From Carettochelys insculpta (lineage: Eukaryota; Chordata; Testudines; Carettochelyidae), in NCBI RefSeq assembly GCF_033958435.1, contig NC_134137.1, positions 255,858,501-255,922,500 on the forward strand: a DNA stretch of 64,000 nucleotides, read 5' to 3'. Within the stretch, counting starts at the first letter, position 1; every line of letters begins with the position of its first letter. Below the pieces are notes generated by a model. The model saw nothing but the letters and a program-made list of their open reading frames with translations. It made no database searches and was not told where the DNA came from. The position numbers were made by a program, and so were the translations under genes. Shown here piece by piece: positions 11,686 to 22,662 of the stretch.

Positions 11686-12028
11686 GATGTTACTGCATGT
11701 CTGCTTTGTTTAAGTAACTTGTTAAGGAAAACCACTTGTACCAGAGATAAGATGCTCTATAAGCAATGGGTGGGGATACTACATAAACTTTTTAGATTAT
11801 TGGCTTATTGTGCTCATTTTGTCTTGATGCTAGGACCTATCCAGGCTTGGGTAATACCCATGCCGTAGTTTACCCCTGCCCAGCAATAATCTATATAATC
11901 AACTATAATCTATTGTCTGGGAGTGCTCCAATGAGTCCTGATGAGCGAAGTGGCACTCCACCAGCGCTGTGTGTAATAAACCCTCCTGTCTGCTTCATAC
12001 ACTGTGTCCAGACTTTGCTTCAACATTA
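11686..12028 (+). repeat. Possible old solo LTR of an endogenous retroelement
   Basis: The right part has AATAAACCCTCCTGTCTG followed about 35 bp later by a CA-ended border (CTTCAACA), a layout seen at the R/U5 end of retroviral-type LTRs. The left border is placed at a TG near 11686 by guess. No internal coding region, primer-binding site or second LTR is visible. It is a decayed fragment only. Confidence 0.35.
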
Positions 12029-12069
12029 GGAATCATAAGGAATGGGATGCATAAGATAGAAAATATCAG

Positions 12070-12320
12070 CATTGTTATTTAAATGCACAGTAAGCCCTCA
12101 CCTTGAACACTGAGCTATTCTGGTCAACCCATCTCAAAAACATATTAGAATTGGAAAAGGTACAGAGAAGGGCACCAAAACGATTAAGGGTAAGGAACAG
12201 CTTCTGTGTAAATGGAAATTTAAAATAACTGGGACTTTTCAAGCTCTTAAAAGAGATGACTAAGAGGGGATATGACAGACATCTGCAAAGCAGTGTTCAA
12301 AAGGAATTCAAGGAGTGCCA
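12070..12320 (+). mobile_element. CR1 LINE C-terminal/3' fragment
   Basis: Plus-strand translation with one stop gives FWSTHLKNILELEKVQRRA and later LFKLLKEMTKRGYDRH, the conserved CR1 C-terminal block ('WSPH...ERVQRRATK...L..RR.RGD'). It is degraded and isolated from other CR1 parts. Confidence 0.65.
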
Positions 12321-12329
12321 CACTTGTGG

Positions 12330-13000
12330 CTCTCATCTTTCCATATTTGTCACATTCACTCCCCCCCGTCCCCAAATAAACATCTTCCCCGAGAATCAGG
12401 CACTCCCAGCGCTCCCCCAGCCCCCAGAGCCAGGCACTCTCCCCTTCCACCCCCCACGGCTCTAAATAAATACCCTCCCACAGAGCCAGGCTCCCCCAGC
12501 CTCCTCACCCCCATTCTAATTTAATGCCAGTGAGTCAACAGAGCTGCTGCTGGATTCACCATCAGGGCTGCCACGCACTTCTCCCATCAAGTGGTGGGGC
12601 ACATGCATGGAGCAAGCGGATAGCCCTCCGCACATGCAGCTCTCAGGAGGAGCCGCATTTAAAGGCTCCAAGAGCTGCATTCACCACATTGTGGTGTCCT
12701 GCTTGCCACACATGGCAAGTGGCAAACGTATTGGACACAGCAACAATAAAAGCTAGGAACAATAAACTTGACATTATCACCAGCTGATTCAGTGAGAGTT
12801 GGGAAAGATAGTCTAACAGTTAAAGTATGGTGACCATCAACAGCATTGGAGAATGGCAGCCTGATGCTTTCCCAACATATTGATGTGGCAGGAAATCTCT
12901 ATCCCACTAAGACACATTAACAGGATGTCTGAGCAGGGGAATTTAACTACAGCTTTTCTATGATATCTGCAGAAGAGGAGAGCTGCTGGATTCAAAACCC
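12330..13000. other. No recognisable gene; C-rich patch
   Basis: About 12355-12515 is a C-rich tract with imperfect repetition of 'CCCCAAATAAA...CCCCGAGAATCAGGCACTCCC'-like words, compatible with a decayed minisatellite. The rest is featureless. Confidence 0.35.
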
Positions 13001-13009
13001 ATGGGGGTC

Positions 13010-13640
13010 TGAAAGCTCAGGATAATCCTTGTGCTTCTCCATGAACAATTTCACAGTGTCCAACAGCACAAAGAAACATCATGCTGCCTCTTGAAAACCA
13101 TCTCACTGTCCAGTGAAGCAGTTGGTCCCCAAGAAGGTCACCCTCGAGCTCATCAATAAAAATCTTGAATTGTTTGTGGTTAAGAGCATTTGTGCAAATG
13201 TAATTGATAATTTCCAGCATGGATTTCATGATGTAGTCTAAGTTCAGGGTTTTTTTCTTTTAAATACCAATTGCTCCCAATGAATGATACAGTGAAATGT
13301 CTAGAATTCTATGTCTTCTCTTTTAATGGAACAATATCCAAGAGGAATACACAAGCATCTGGAGACAGACCACACAAATATTGCTAAATGCAGTTTGTCC
13401 TGTACATCACACGATTTGTCCAGCACATTGCTGAGGTACTCGCATTTCTGAAGTTCTGAGTACAACTGTGATTCAATGGCTCCATTTACATCAGAAAGTC
13501 TGTATTCAACTATGGCGCAAGATCTGAAGTTTGAAATTTTTCTTTTTGGATTTTCATCTGCTGGAGACAAGATGGAAATAGCATTTTCAAGACATTTCTT
13601 AACCAATTTGCCCTCACAGTATATTTTTAGCACAAGTTAT
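13010..13640 (-). pseudogene. Fossil hAT transposase, Charlie/GTF2IRD2-like
   Basis: Two open minus-strand pieces are in correct order. About 13301-13633 encodes LVKKCLENAISILSPADE and SQLYSELQKCEYLSNVLDKS, matching the region before and at the first catalytic Asp ('ALDES'; here VLDKS). About 13017-13229 encodes EIINYICTNALNHKQFKIF and WTVRWFSRGSM, the 'NFI...LNHRQF...VRWLSRG' block. The pieces are in different frames and the C-terminal domain is missing. The sequence is distinct from the hAT relic at 3790-4870. Confidence 0.75.
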
Positions 13641-13649
13641 TTTCTCTGG

Positions 13650-15055
13650 TAGCCATAGTGGTATACAAACTTTATTCACAGAAAACTGTATCCCAAATCT
13701 CTGCCATACAAACTACACAGGCCATCTACTCGAATTAGCAGTAGTACAAAATGTAGATGCTACAGAAACCATTTAAGAAGCTATAAATTTAGTGCCCTCA
13801 TTATGATTTTTTCAGCAAGATTTCAAAAGAAGAGTGAACATCTTGGCAGAAAATAAAACAAACTAGACCAAAGTGCAAATTAATCCAATCTGGCAAAACC
13901 CACTGGTTTTCTCAAGAGCTATGCTTGGCTGTTACATTAACATTACTGAAAAATGGTTACTACAGGCTCTGGAAAATACCTATCAAGATGGACTGGATCT
14001 AAGTAGTGACACCGGTGGACTCATTTGCTACTAAGTTCAGAAAAGATTATCACCATTTTCTCTCTTGTAAATCTATAGCTGAAATCCATTTGGGTCATTA
14101 AACAATATTACACATACATCTACTATAAAAGGAGTAGATCTTTTGTCCAGCAATAGAAGAGATTCTCAGATCAGAGAGAGTGAATCACTGGAAGAAGCGA
14201 AGACTTCAGTCCAGAAACTGATTAATTAAGGTATTTATATAGAATCCTTAAGTGAAGAGAACGAGTGTGTTAAGCCACCTGAAAAAACAGACTTGATTCT
14301 TTTACACCTATAACAGTAACTTCTAGAGTCTACTCAACCTCCACCTAACTTTTACAGATATAGGTCTTGTAAAACACTGACGGTTGAGCAGAGTGAGACC
14401 CTACCAATAAAGATGATGCTATGTGAACTAGACAGAATATAGAATTTGAACACAGAGTGGAATATCATATGACAAATACACAATTTGCTTAACTTCATTA
14501 TAATCAACAGGGGTTCTACTCAAACTCTGTACGGCGTTTTCTGTGGTCAAAGTAGTAGGAATTCATCTTGCAACTTGCTGTGACAACAGTTACAGATGAA
14601 TATTCTTTTTCCTAGTTGAATAAAATTTTGAGTTCCGAGAGAAGTTGCCCTTTGTCTGATCACAAGTATATCACGGACTGGAAGTATGGGACATACACTA
14701 TATCACCAAAGATGAATGCACCGCATTCGAGGTGTTTAACAATTGTGCAATATTACAAGAAATCAAGAAGGATGCAAATGCAGTGCTTCACAATAGGCTT
14801 GAGTAGCCAACTTTAATTTATGAGGTTTTTAAAAACAAGTCAGTCACAGTCCTTTGCTCTCATGGTTTCACTCCTCATCAGCCCTCACTTCAGTGTCATA
14901 AATTTGGACAGCTGCAATTTAAGTTCCTGGGGTAAACACTAGGCTGAAAGTGTTTGCTTCAGAGGCTGGACAGGCAGCATTTTTGCCCCACTTCTGATAT
15001 GCACTTCAACCTACATTGCAACGGCATGCATTAGATGTAGGAAGAAGCTTGCTTA
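13650..15055. other. No recognisable gene
   Basis: AT-rich sequence without classified repeats. I looked on the minus strand for an exon continuing the phase-0 splice chain from 15062 and found none that I trust. Confidence 0.4.
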
Positions 15056-15061
15056 TCTCAC

Positions 15062-15180
15062 ATCTGCTGTCATCTGTGCTAGACCCAGCTGATTTTGCTG
15101 CTTTCCCTGGGAGCTTTCTTGCTCACGGTAGGGAGGCTGCGTCAAACCCTGACCCATCTGAGCACTTGAGGTCTGAGGCT
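15062..15180 (-). CDS. Candidate internal exon 5 of chain, unidentified host gene
   Basis: A strong acceptor (ATCTTTACCTGCTTTGTAG) precedes 119 nt: two bases completing a codon, then 39 open codons, then a GTGAGA donor (phase 1 in, phase 0 out). The peptide is Gln/Ser-rich and polar (QTSSAQMGQGLTQPPYREQE, then SSQGKQQNQLGLAQMTAD), like a disordered tail. The entry phase fits the exit phase of 15896-15984. The open frame extends upstream past the acceptor, so the frame alone is not proof. The protein is not recognised. Confidence 0.45.
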
Positions 15181-15895
15181 CTACAAAGCAGGTAAAGATA
15201 TCCATGCAAACACTTAATTTGCAATGGAATTGCAGAAGACCTTTGGTTCTCCCTTTCAGCCTTCTCTGCCTTGTTGCCCTGCTCATGGGACTCTCCATTC
15301 TACCTGCTCAACCAGGAACACAGGAGAGTGAGTGAATCGTTCCTGCCAGTAAAGGCAGATCGCTGAGAACTTGGTTCCACCTTTTCAAGATCTCTGCTGC
15401 AGCAAGCTCAGCTGCTCTACCTGCCTTAGGCCAGAGAGGCTGATAAAATCTAGACATTTCTCTGAGGTGGAGCTACACCTCTCCCACTTCAGACTGACAG
15501 GTTTTATCCGGCTTCAAGACTGAACAGAAAAAAGCACTAAATACAATAAAACTATGGACCTCATTAAAATTAAGAACAAGTGAACTTCAGTAATGATTGG
15601 TATGAAAATAAATACTAAGAACTCTTGTCACCAATGATTAAAGAACTACAAATGTTATGTTTTTTTGCAGTCTGCCACATTTTAAGCAGTTTAACTCTAC
15701 TAGGATTCAATCACTGTAAACTTCAAATATATCACAAACTTGACATAGAAGGGGGCTAGCAACTAAGTTCACTCCATTCAGAGTCAACTCATGGCTCCCT
15801 CATGGCAAGGTCCAAAGAGCAGTGGAAGCATGATAATTTCAAAACAGAAAAGACTGTATAGACTTCAGAGAAATCACCCATGGGACTCTGCCTAC

Positions 15896-15984
15896 CTTTA
15901 AAGCCAGAAATAAGCATTTTATAGTGGTATACTCCAGGGCGCTTGGCAATCAAAATGTGACCAGTTAGTGGCTGCAGTATAAGG
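15896..15984 (-). CDS. Candidate internal exon 4 of chain, unidentified host gene
   Basis: Acceptor TACTTAATTCAG, then 89 nt with a single open frame (one base completing a codon, 29 codons, one base), then a GTAGGC donor. The peptide reads LILQPLTGHILIAKRPGVYH followed by YKMLISGFK, with strong coding character. Phase 2 in fits the exit of 24875-24958, and phase 1 out fits 15062-15180. If both are right, DIRS copy A (16573-22525) lies in the roughly 8.9-kb intron between this exon and the previous one. Function unknown. Confidence 0.5.
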
Positions 15985-15989
15985 CTGAA

Positions 15990-16570
15990 TTAAGTACATT
16001 TCAGTAGGACTCACTGACATGACCTACACTTACATTAACCATCCATCTACTTCAGCTACACAAATAGCATAACTGAAATCAACATACTTATTACAGTATC
16101 TTGCATGAAGTGAAGTCAACAGGGGCTGCTCTCTCACCGACACCAGCTACCCTTCCTGCTTTGGTGGAGTACTGGCATCAACAGGAGTGAGCCCAGAAAT
16201 TGCTTTATCATGTCATGTCAACAGTAGACAAGATAAATCAATGGCCAGAGGCTGAATCGCTACAGTGTCAATCCAACACACATTACAGAGACAGCCACTG
16301 AATGACAATAGCTATGTCTTGATTTGCCTCTTCAAATCAAATAAGGGATGGATGGACAGTTGACAGGATAGACTTCTGCCACCGTATTACCAGAAAAAAC
16401 ACAAGTATCAAAGAAGACTGGAGCGAGTTATCAAACATTAGGATTTCTATCTACATGTTAAATTTCTAGCAGTATCAAATTTCATATACCACTCAAGCTT
16501 CCCTAAAACAATTCAATGGCAGTACAATCACAGAGCTAGCCTCTAAATAGGATCCTGGGTAAGTAAAGAG
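15990..16570. other. No recognisable gene
   Basis: Featureless sequence between the candidate exon and DIRS copy A. Confidence 0.4.
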
Positions 16571-16572
16571 AA

Positions 16573-16923
16573 GTTACTCACCGTAGTAACGGTGGTTCTT
16601 CGAGATGTGTCCCCGTGGGTGCTCCACAATAGGTGTCGGGCTCGCCCGGCGCCGCAGATCGGAAATCTTCCAGCAGTTTCTCCTGGATCGCGCATGCGCC
16701 GGTGCACACCACCCCCCTGCGTGCCCCCAGCCGCGATCCGGTCCCCACCAGTTCCTTGACCAACCGCCTCGGATGCTCCTGAAAAACACTAGACAGAGAT
16801 CTGAAGCGGGGAGGATGGGCGGGTGGTGGAGCACCCACGGGGACACATCTCGAAGAACCATCGTTACTACAGTGAGTAACTTCTCTTTCTTCTTCGAGTG
16901 TCCCCATGGGTGCTCCACAATAG
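16573..16923 (-). repeat. DIRS copy A 3' terminal module with internal complementary region
   Basis: Three units of the GGTGCTCCA-type terminal repeat lie here in alternating orientation: about 16600-16640, 16826-16861 (inverted) and 16889-16923. The outer 55 bp (16573-16627, beginning GTTACTCACCGTAGTAAC) is almost exactly the reverse complement of 16826-16881 (ending GTTACTACAGTGAGTAAC), giving a long hairpin with a loop of about 200 bp. The unit at 16602-16700 is also inverted relative to the element's 5' end at 22420-22525. In DIRS models such complementary ends template completion and circularisation of the cDNA. Confidence 0.85.
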
Positions 16924-16967
16924 GTGACTACCCAGCAGTAACCCAAGTAAGGAGGTGGGTAATCAGT

Positions 16968-18173
16968 TTATGTGCAGCTTGCCCCCGAGAGGACTGCTGT
17001 CGACAGATGGGTATCTTCTTCAAATACCCGAGGCAGGGCATAATGCTTGGGGAAGATGTCGTAAGATGACCAGGTCGCCGCTCTACAGATGTCTTTTAAC
17101 GCGATGCCCTTGAAGAAGGCTGTTGACGCCGCCACCGCCCTTGTGGAGTGAGCCCTGGGTGGGGCCAGCAAAAGAGCATTTTGAAGCTCATAACACATTT
17201 TTATACAGGACACAATGTGCTTAGAGATTCTCTGTGAAGAGAGACCTTCTCCTTTTGACCTGGGAGAGAGAGAGACCAGGAGACTGTCCGTTTTCCGGAA
17301 GGACTTAGTTCTGTCTATGTAGAAGGCCAACGCCCTCCTCACATCCAGGAGATGCAGGCGTGCCTCCTTGCCGGAGCTGTGAGGCTTCGGGTAAAATGAG
17401 AGTAAAACTATTGGCTCGTTAAGATTGGACACCGAAGAGACTTTTGGAACAAAGGCTGGGTGCAGCCTTAACGTTACCGCCTCCTTTGAGAAAACTGTGC
17501 AGTGTGGCGTTGCCATCACTGCCGAGAGTGAGCTCACCCTGCGGGCTGACGTAGTTGCAATAAGGAAGGGTTTTTTTTGTTTTTTTTTTATCGTAAGGAG
17601 ACGTATGGGAACTGTGGCTAATGGTTCAAAGGTGGACCCGATAGCGTGCTGAGCACCAAGTCCAAATTCCACAATGGTGGAAGCGGTTTCCAAGGGGGGT
17701 ACAGGTTTACCAGCCCCTTCAAGAACCTGGTAACGATAGGGTGGGCGAAGACCGTGGGCCCATCGTCTGTATGCCGAAAGGCTGATATAGCGGCGAGGTG
17801 GACCTTTAGCGAGGATAGAGAAAGCCCGCCTCTCGAGGTCCAATAAGTATTCTAATATTACAGGTATAGGAACGTCAAGGGGAGCTAACTGCTTGGCGGA
17901 ACACCAGGCTGTGAATCGAGTCCATGTCTGCTTGTAAGTCCTCCTGGTGGAGGTCCTTCGGCTACATTCCAGAACTTGTTGTACTCCCTCCGTACACGTG
18001 CTCTTTAAAGAGCTGAGCCATGGATTAGCCATGCTTGTAGGTGCAGACCCTGAGGGTGCGGGTGCACTAAGGACCCCTGAGCCTGTGTGAGTAAGTCCAG
18101 CGCCACCGGTAGAGGGAGCGGTGGGCGGTCCGACATGCGCAAAGGCAAGGGAAGCCATTGCTGCTGATCCCAA
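16968..18173 (-). pseudogene. DIRS tyrosine recombinase (copy A), frame-compensated
   Basis: A 401-codon open frame ends near the element's 3' module. The C-terminal catalytic domain keeps the expected residues: Arg in TSARRVSSL, His-x-x-Arg in AHSTRAVAAS, and the nucleophile Tyr in FPKHYALPRVF. The N-terminal core-binding part starts LSSLKSTCTEGVQQVLE. Compared with copy B, about 65 codons in the middle (after ILEYLLDLERR up to about FEPLATV) are read in a different frame, so two opposite shifts cancel. A run of T at 17571-17590 adds lysines before the catalytic Arg. The protein is probably inactive despite being open. Confidence 0.85.
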
Positions 18174-19980
18174 GCGGGGCTATGAGTATCATGCGAGCTC
18201 TCTCCCTTCTGGCTTTGTGCAAGACCTTGTGGCAAACAGATCGATCTGGGGAAACCCCCATGTACGAAAAATGTGCTGGACCAGATCGGAGCAGATCTGC
18301 CATTTGTGCGTGATTGCGAAGCACCTGCTCAGCTGATCTGCTTTCACGTTGTGAGCGCCCGGCAAGTACGAGGCTTTCAACGTTATGTTGTTGGCGATGC
18401 ACCAAATTCTACAATTGGACTGCTTCCGCACATAGGGCACGGGATCGTGCTCCTCGTCGATTGATGTAAAATATAGTGGAGGTATTGTCGGTATCGAATC
18501 CCGACTACTTTGCCATGTAGGTAATCTTGAAAATGTTTGCAGGCGTTGAACACTGCTCTGAGCTCCAGCATGGTTATGTGCAGTGTCTGTTCAGCAGGGG
18601 ACCATAGCCCTTGCGTTACCTTGTCGCCGATGTGCGCTCCCCATCCCATGTGGGAGGCGTCGGTAGTAAGAAAAAATAGAAATTTGTGGTTGGTGAAAAA
18701 GGCACCCCCACTAGCAGATTCTCGGGGTTTTCCCACCACGCCAGGGATCTGCGCACCTCTGTTGTGAGCGACACCACCCTGTGGACAGTGTGGGATGCCA
18801 GTTTGTAAACGCTCGCCAGCCAATGCTGCAGGCTTCACGTGTGCAACCTGGCATTCTGTACCACAAACGTCGCTGCCGCCATGTGGCCCAGCAGCTGTAA
18901 GCACGTTAAGACCAGCACCGTGGGGCTGTATGTGATGACTTGCACCAGCGAACTGATGACGCGGAAGCGGGCGTCGGGTAGGTACACCCTTGCTGTGATA
19001 GATTTTATGCGTGCCCCTATGAACTCTATATGTTGTGTGGGTTCGGACTTTGACTTTGCGAGGTTGATGACTAGGCCCAGCGAAGAAAAACGTATCTGCT
19101 GTGACGCGTATCATCCGTGAGACCTCTGCCTTTGAGGCCCCTTTCAGCAGGCAGTCGCCCAGACATGGGAAAAACAAACACCCCCTGTCTGTGCAGGTAG
19201 GCTGACAACTGCCAGGGTTTTGGTAACGACTCTGGGGGCCGAGGAGAGGCCAAACGGAAGAACCCTGTGCTGGAAGCGCTCCTGGCTGACCGTGAAGCGG
19301 AGGAAGCGCCTGTGTGCCAGGTGGATTGTTATATGAAAGTAAGCATCTTGTAAGTCGAGTGCTGCAACCCAGTTTCCATCATCCAGTGCCGTGAGTATCA
19401 AAGCAACTGTGATCATCTGAAAACGTTGCTTGCGCAAGTAACGGTTGAGGCCCCGAAGACCTAAGATGGGCCTCCAGTCTCCTGTTTTCTTCTCTGGTAG
19501 GGAGTAGCGTGAATAAAAACATTCCCCTGGAATTATTCTGGCACTCTTTCCACCTCCCCTATGAACGTAAGGTGATTCACCTTCTGCTTGAGCCTCGCCT
19601 CGTGGCAGCGTCCCTGAGGCGAGACCTGGTGGGAGGCTTCGTCGGTGGAAGCGACTGGAAGGGGATCGCGTAACCCGTGGCTATGATCTCCAGCACCCAT
19701 TTGTCTGTGGTGATCTTTTGCCATTGGGAGCGGAACGGTCTGAGGCGATGATGGAACATGAGATGAGAGTGGCATTGAGCAAGGGTATTGATAGTGCAGC
19801 CCCCGACGTACCCGTCAAACTTGTTGCCTTTGGGCCTGACCCAAGGGCATACAGCTTTGTTGAGAACGTCGCCTAGGAGTTCTGTACTGTTGCTGCTGTT
19901 GATAGCGCCCTTGGCTGTAGCCCCGTTGATATTGAGCACCCTGTGGTTGTAAGCATAGCATCTTTGCTGAGGGTAAAATT
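18005..19980 (-). pseudogene. DIRS reverse transcriptase / RNase H (copy A), inactivated
   Basis: Domains in order on the minus strand: RT fingers (WVLEIIATGYAIPFQSLPP), motif A (AALDLQDAYFHITI), motif B (LPFGLSSAP), the catalytic YxDD position, RNase H (LTTDASHMGWGAHIGDK), and the C-terminal segment (MILIAPLGISSNGFPCL, then another frame). The catalytic box reads CLGD at 19154-19165 instead of the YLDD seen in copy B, which removes one catalytic Asp. At least three frameshifts split the gene. The 3' end overlaps the recombinase frame, as is usual in DIRS elements. Confidence 0.88.
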
Positions 19981-22045
19981 TTTCCCTCCTGTATGGGGGA
20001 GTGTAAATGCCCAAGGTTCTAAGTGTAGGACTCGAGTCCTTACTGGAGTGAGGGACTGAGTCGGCTGAGTCTGCAAACAGCTTTTATGTATCAAAGGGAA
20101 GGTCCACGATCTTCGCCTGTAGGTCCCTCGGGATACCCGATGTCGGGGGCCAGGATTCTCTGCACATGACCACTGCTGTAGCCGTTGAACGTGCCGCTGT
20201 GTCCACCACGTCCAGGGCAATCTGGACTCCCGTCTGCGATGCTGCGTAGCCCTCTTGAATAATCGCCTTTAACACTGGCTTCTTGTCTTCCAGAAGTGAA
20301 TCCATGAGGGGAGTAAGCCTGGAGCAATTATCAAAATTATGGTTTGCTAGGTGTGCCCATAATTTACCACTCTCAATAGCAGGGTAGAAGAGGAGTATAC
20401 CTTCCTGCCAAACAGCTCTAGCTTCTTAGCATCTTTGTCCCATCCCCCCGATTTGTACTGAGAAGCCTTTGACCTCTGCTGGGACGACTCGACCACCAAA
20501 GAATTTGGTTGTGGGTGACTGAAGAGGAACTCCATGCCCTTTGCCGGGATGAAGTACTTCTTATCTGCTGTCTTGTTCGTAGGCGGAACAGAGGCCGGAG
20601 TCTGCCATATAGTAATGGCTGACTCCAGAATGGCTTCGTCCAGCGGAATAGCAATTTTGGACGAAGCCGGGGGTCTCAAATTTTCCAGGAGTTTGTGATG
20701 TTTCTCCTGCACCTCTGTCGTTTGAATGTCTTGTGTGAAAGCCACCCTTTTAAACAGCTCCTGAAACTGTTTAAGGTCATCCGGGGGAGAGACATCCCCA
20801 GGGGCCATGGCCTCATCTGGAGAGGATGAGGAGGCACCACTAGGGTAAACCTCCCTCAAACTCTCAGGCTCCTGCAGTCAATGATACACTTGCTCGCTGG
20901 AGGATTGTGAAGGAAAGTCTCGGGGTTCTAAAATTAACTCCCCTTGAGACAACTGTTTCCGTCCCCGATCAGGAGTGCCCACGGGGGTACTGAGCAGCCG
21001 GGTGGGACCTGCCCCTGGGTGTAGGCCTGTGGTGTCTGTGTCCAGCATGATAAGGACGACCATGGCAGCATGGGCAAGGGTCCGGGGATGGAGACCTAGA
21101 CCACTCACGGGGTGTGTACCCCCGATGTCTGGGAGAGCGAGACCTCCGCAATGACACAGATAGAGGTGAAACTGGCTTGTGATAGTACTCCAGGGGATCC
21201 AATCCCAGAAATCGTGAAGGTGGCCCAAGCCATGGTGACATTGGTTGGAGGAACAGAGGAGGAGGATCCGGATGGGCCGGTGGAGACACAGGCCTTTAGT
21301 GCGGCGTGTGTATCACAGGGGGAGGGCTTGGTGCTAACAGCAGTGCAGCCCTGTCCGGAGATGGACCGCGGTGCCGGGCTTTTGATTTTGCCTTGCCCCT
21401 CCCCTGCAGGGCTGGCACCGCCCCCTTCCGTGCTGGGGATCTTGGCCCCGCTGTCAGCACCGTGCTCGGCACCGTCAGCTGCGGTGCCGCGCGGGTATCC
21501 TCCTCCGGTGCGTGCAGGCTCCATGCCTGGCGCCCCTGCACCGTTGGTGCCGCGGGGGCCGGTGCTGCCGGGTCCGGCGCTTGCCTCGCTGACGATCTAG
21601 GCGTTGTGCGTGCCGGCTGTTGTATAACCGGAGGCTCAGCCTCTGCCACGTGCGCTGCCGTGCTGCCGCTTGCCTGAGTATGCAGCTGGGGGCTGTGTGC
21701 TCCGCTCGTCCTGTTCACTGCAAACGCCAGCAAGGATCGAGCCAGGGAGAGTTTCCTCCGTTTCTGCACCGAGGGGGTCAGAGAAAACTGCCCTCCTCTT
21801 ATGCAAGCGAGAGGGCCCTTCTGGGTAAGGCTTCTCCGGCAAGTCCGGCTGGAGAGCCTTATCAACAAGAGCATTTTACGCCTCATCGCTCTGTCCTTCC
21901 TGGTCCTGGCTGTGAGCTTAGCACAGTGAGAACACTTCTGGGTAGCCTGTGATTCCCCCAGGCATCGGATGCATTCGCTATGCCCCATGGAGGCCGGCAT
22001 AGCTTCACAGCATGACTCACGCTTTTTAAAATCTGAAGAGGCCAT
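19822..22045 (-). pseudogene. DIRS gag-like ORF1 (copy A), frameshifted
   Basis: It begins MASSDFKKRESC at 22045 and keeps the Cys pairs CIRC and CSHC (the first pair is damaged: RESC for CESC). An Ala/Pro-rich middle follows, then the conserved C-terminal half (LKQFQELFKRVAFTQDIQT; KLELFGRKVYSSSTLLLR). It aligns along its length with the open 742-codon gag of copy B but is cut into about six pieces by indels. Confidence 0.82.
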
Positions 22046-22419
22046 TGCAGTGAGTCCTTTACTGTTAATAGGGTACTTAGCACTTAATCCGTGCCTTTCC
22101 ACCCCAAATAGTGATCACCAGCCTGCGGGCGGCCTAAATGGCTTTCACGTCTGCTCTTCTCTTCTCCGCTCCTCTCTTTTTCTTTTTTTCTTTTCTTTTT
22201 TTTTTTTTGCTGATATTCTCTTTGTCTTTGCTTTCTCTCTCTCTTTTTTTTTTAACCACCAAAAACAACCAATGACACGTAGAAAAAAAACCACTATTTA
22301 ATCTGACTCTGGCCTTAGCCTGAGTAGATTCCATCTGCAGCCGATGGCGGTTGAGAAGGAACTGGCGGGGACCGGATCACGCATGCGGCTGGGGGCGCGC
22401 AGGGGGGCGGCGTGCGCCA

Positions 22420-22525
22420 GTGCATGCACGATCCAGGAGAAACTGCTGGAAGAATTCCGATCTGCAGCGCCGGGCGAGCCCGACACCTATTGTGGAGCAC
22501 CCACGGGGACACTCGAAGAAGAAAC
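22420..22525 (-). repeat. DIRS copy A 5' inverted terminal repeat
   Basis: About 105 bp running GATCCAGGAGAAACTGCTGG...GGGCGAGCCCGACACCTATTGTGG...GACACTCGAAGAAGAAAC. Its reverse complement occurs at 16602-16700, near-identical, making the outer inverted repeats of the element. Confidence 0.85.
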
Positions 22526-22662
22526 ATTCTTACGGATGCCTGCACAGTTCGAACAAGACTATGCGTACTTCTTGATGTTTAGGGTAAAATCCAGTAGTTT
22601 GAGGGTTAGCCTAACTATACAACAGAGTTGCACAAATTAACCTGAAAACAAAAGGAGTCATT

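Larger units (their letters stand above)
16573..22525 (-). mobile_element. DIRS-type tyrosine-recombinase retrotransposon, copy A, nearly full length
   Basis: About 5.95 kb, read on the minus strand: 5' terminal repeat (22420-22525), gag-like ORF, RT/RNase H, tyrosine recombinase, then a 3' module of alternating terminal-repeat units (16573-16923). This order, the recombinase in place of an integrase, and inverted rather than direct termini define DIRS elements. No target duplication is expected for this group and none is seen. Both borders begin GTT when read inward, as the left GTTACTCACC and the right GTTTCTTCTTCG. All three genes carry frameshifts or lost catalytic residues, so it cannot move unaided. 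Confidence 0.93.

Noticed and set aside
11930..11960. CTGATGAGCGAAG resembles a hammerhead ribozyme core.
   Set aside because: There is no room for stem II between the GATGA and GAA parts, and no flanking stems I or III pair around a cleavage site. It lies in an LTR-like stretch and is most likely chance.
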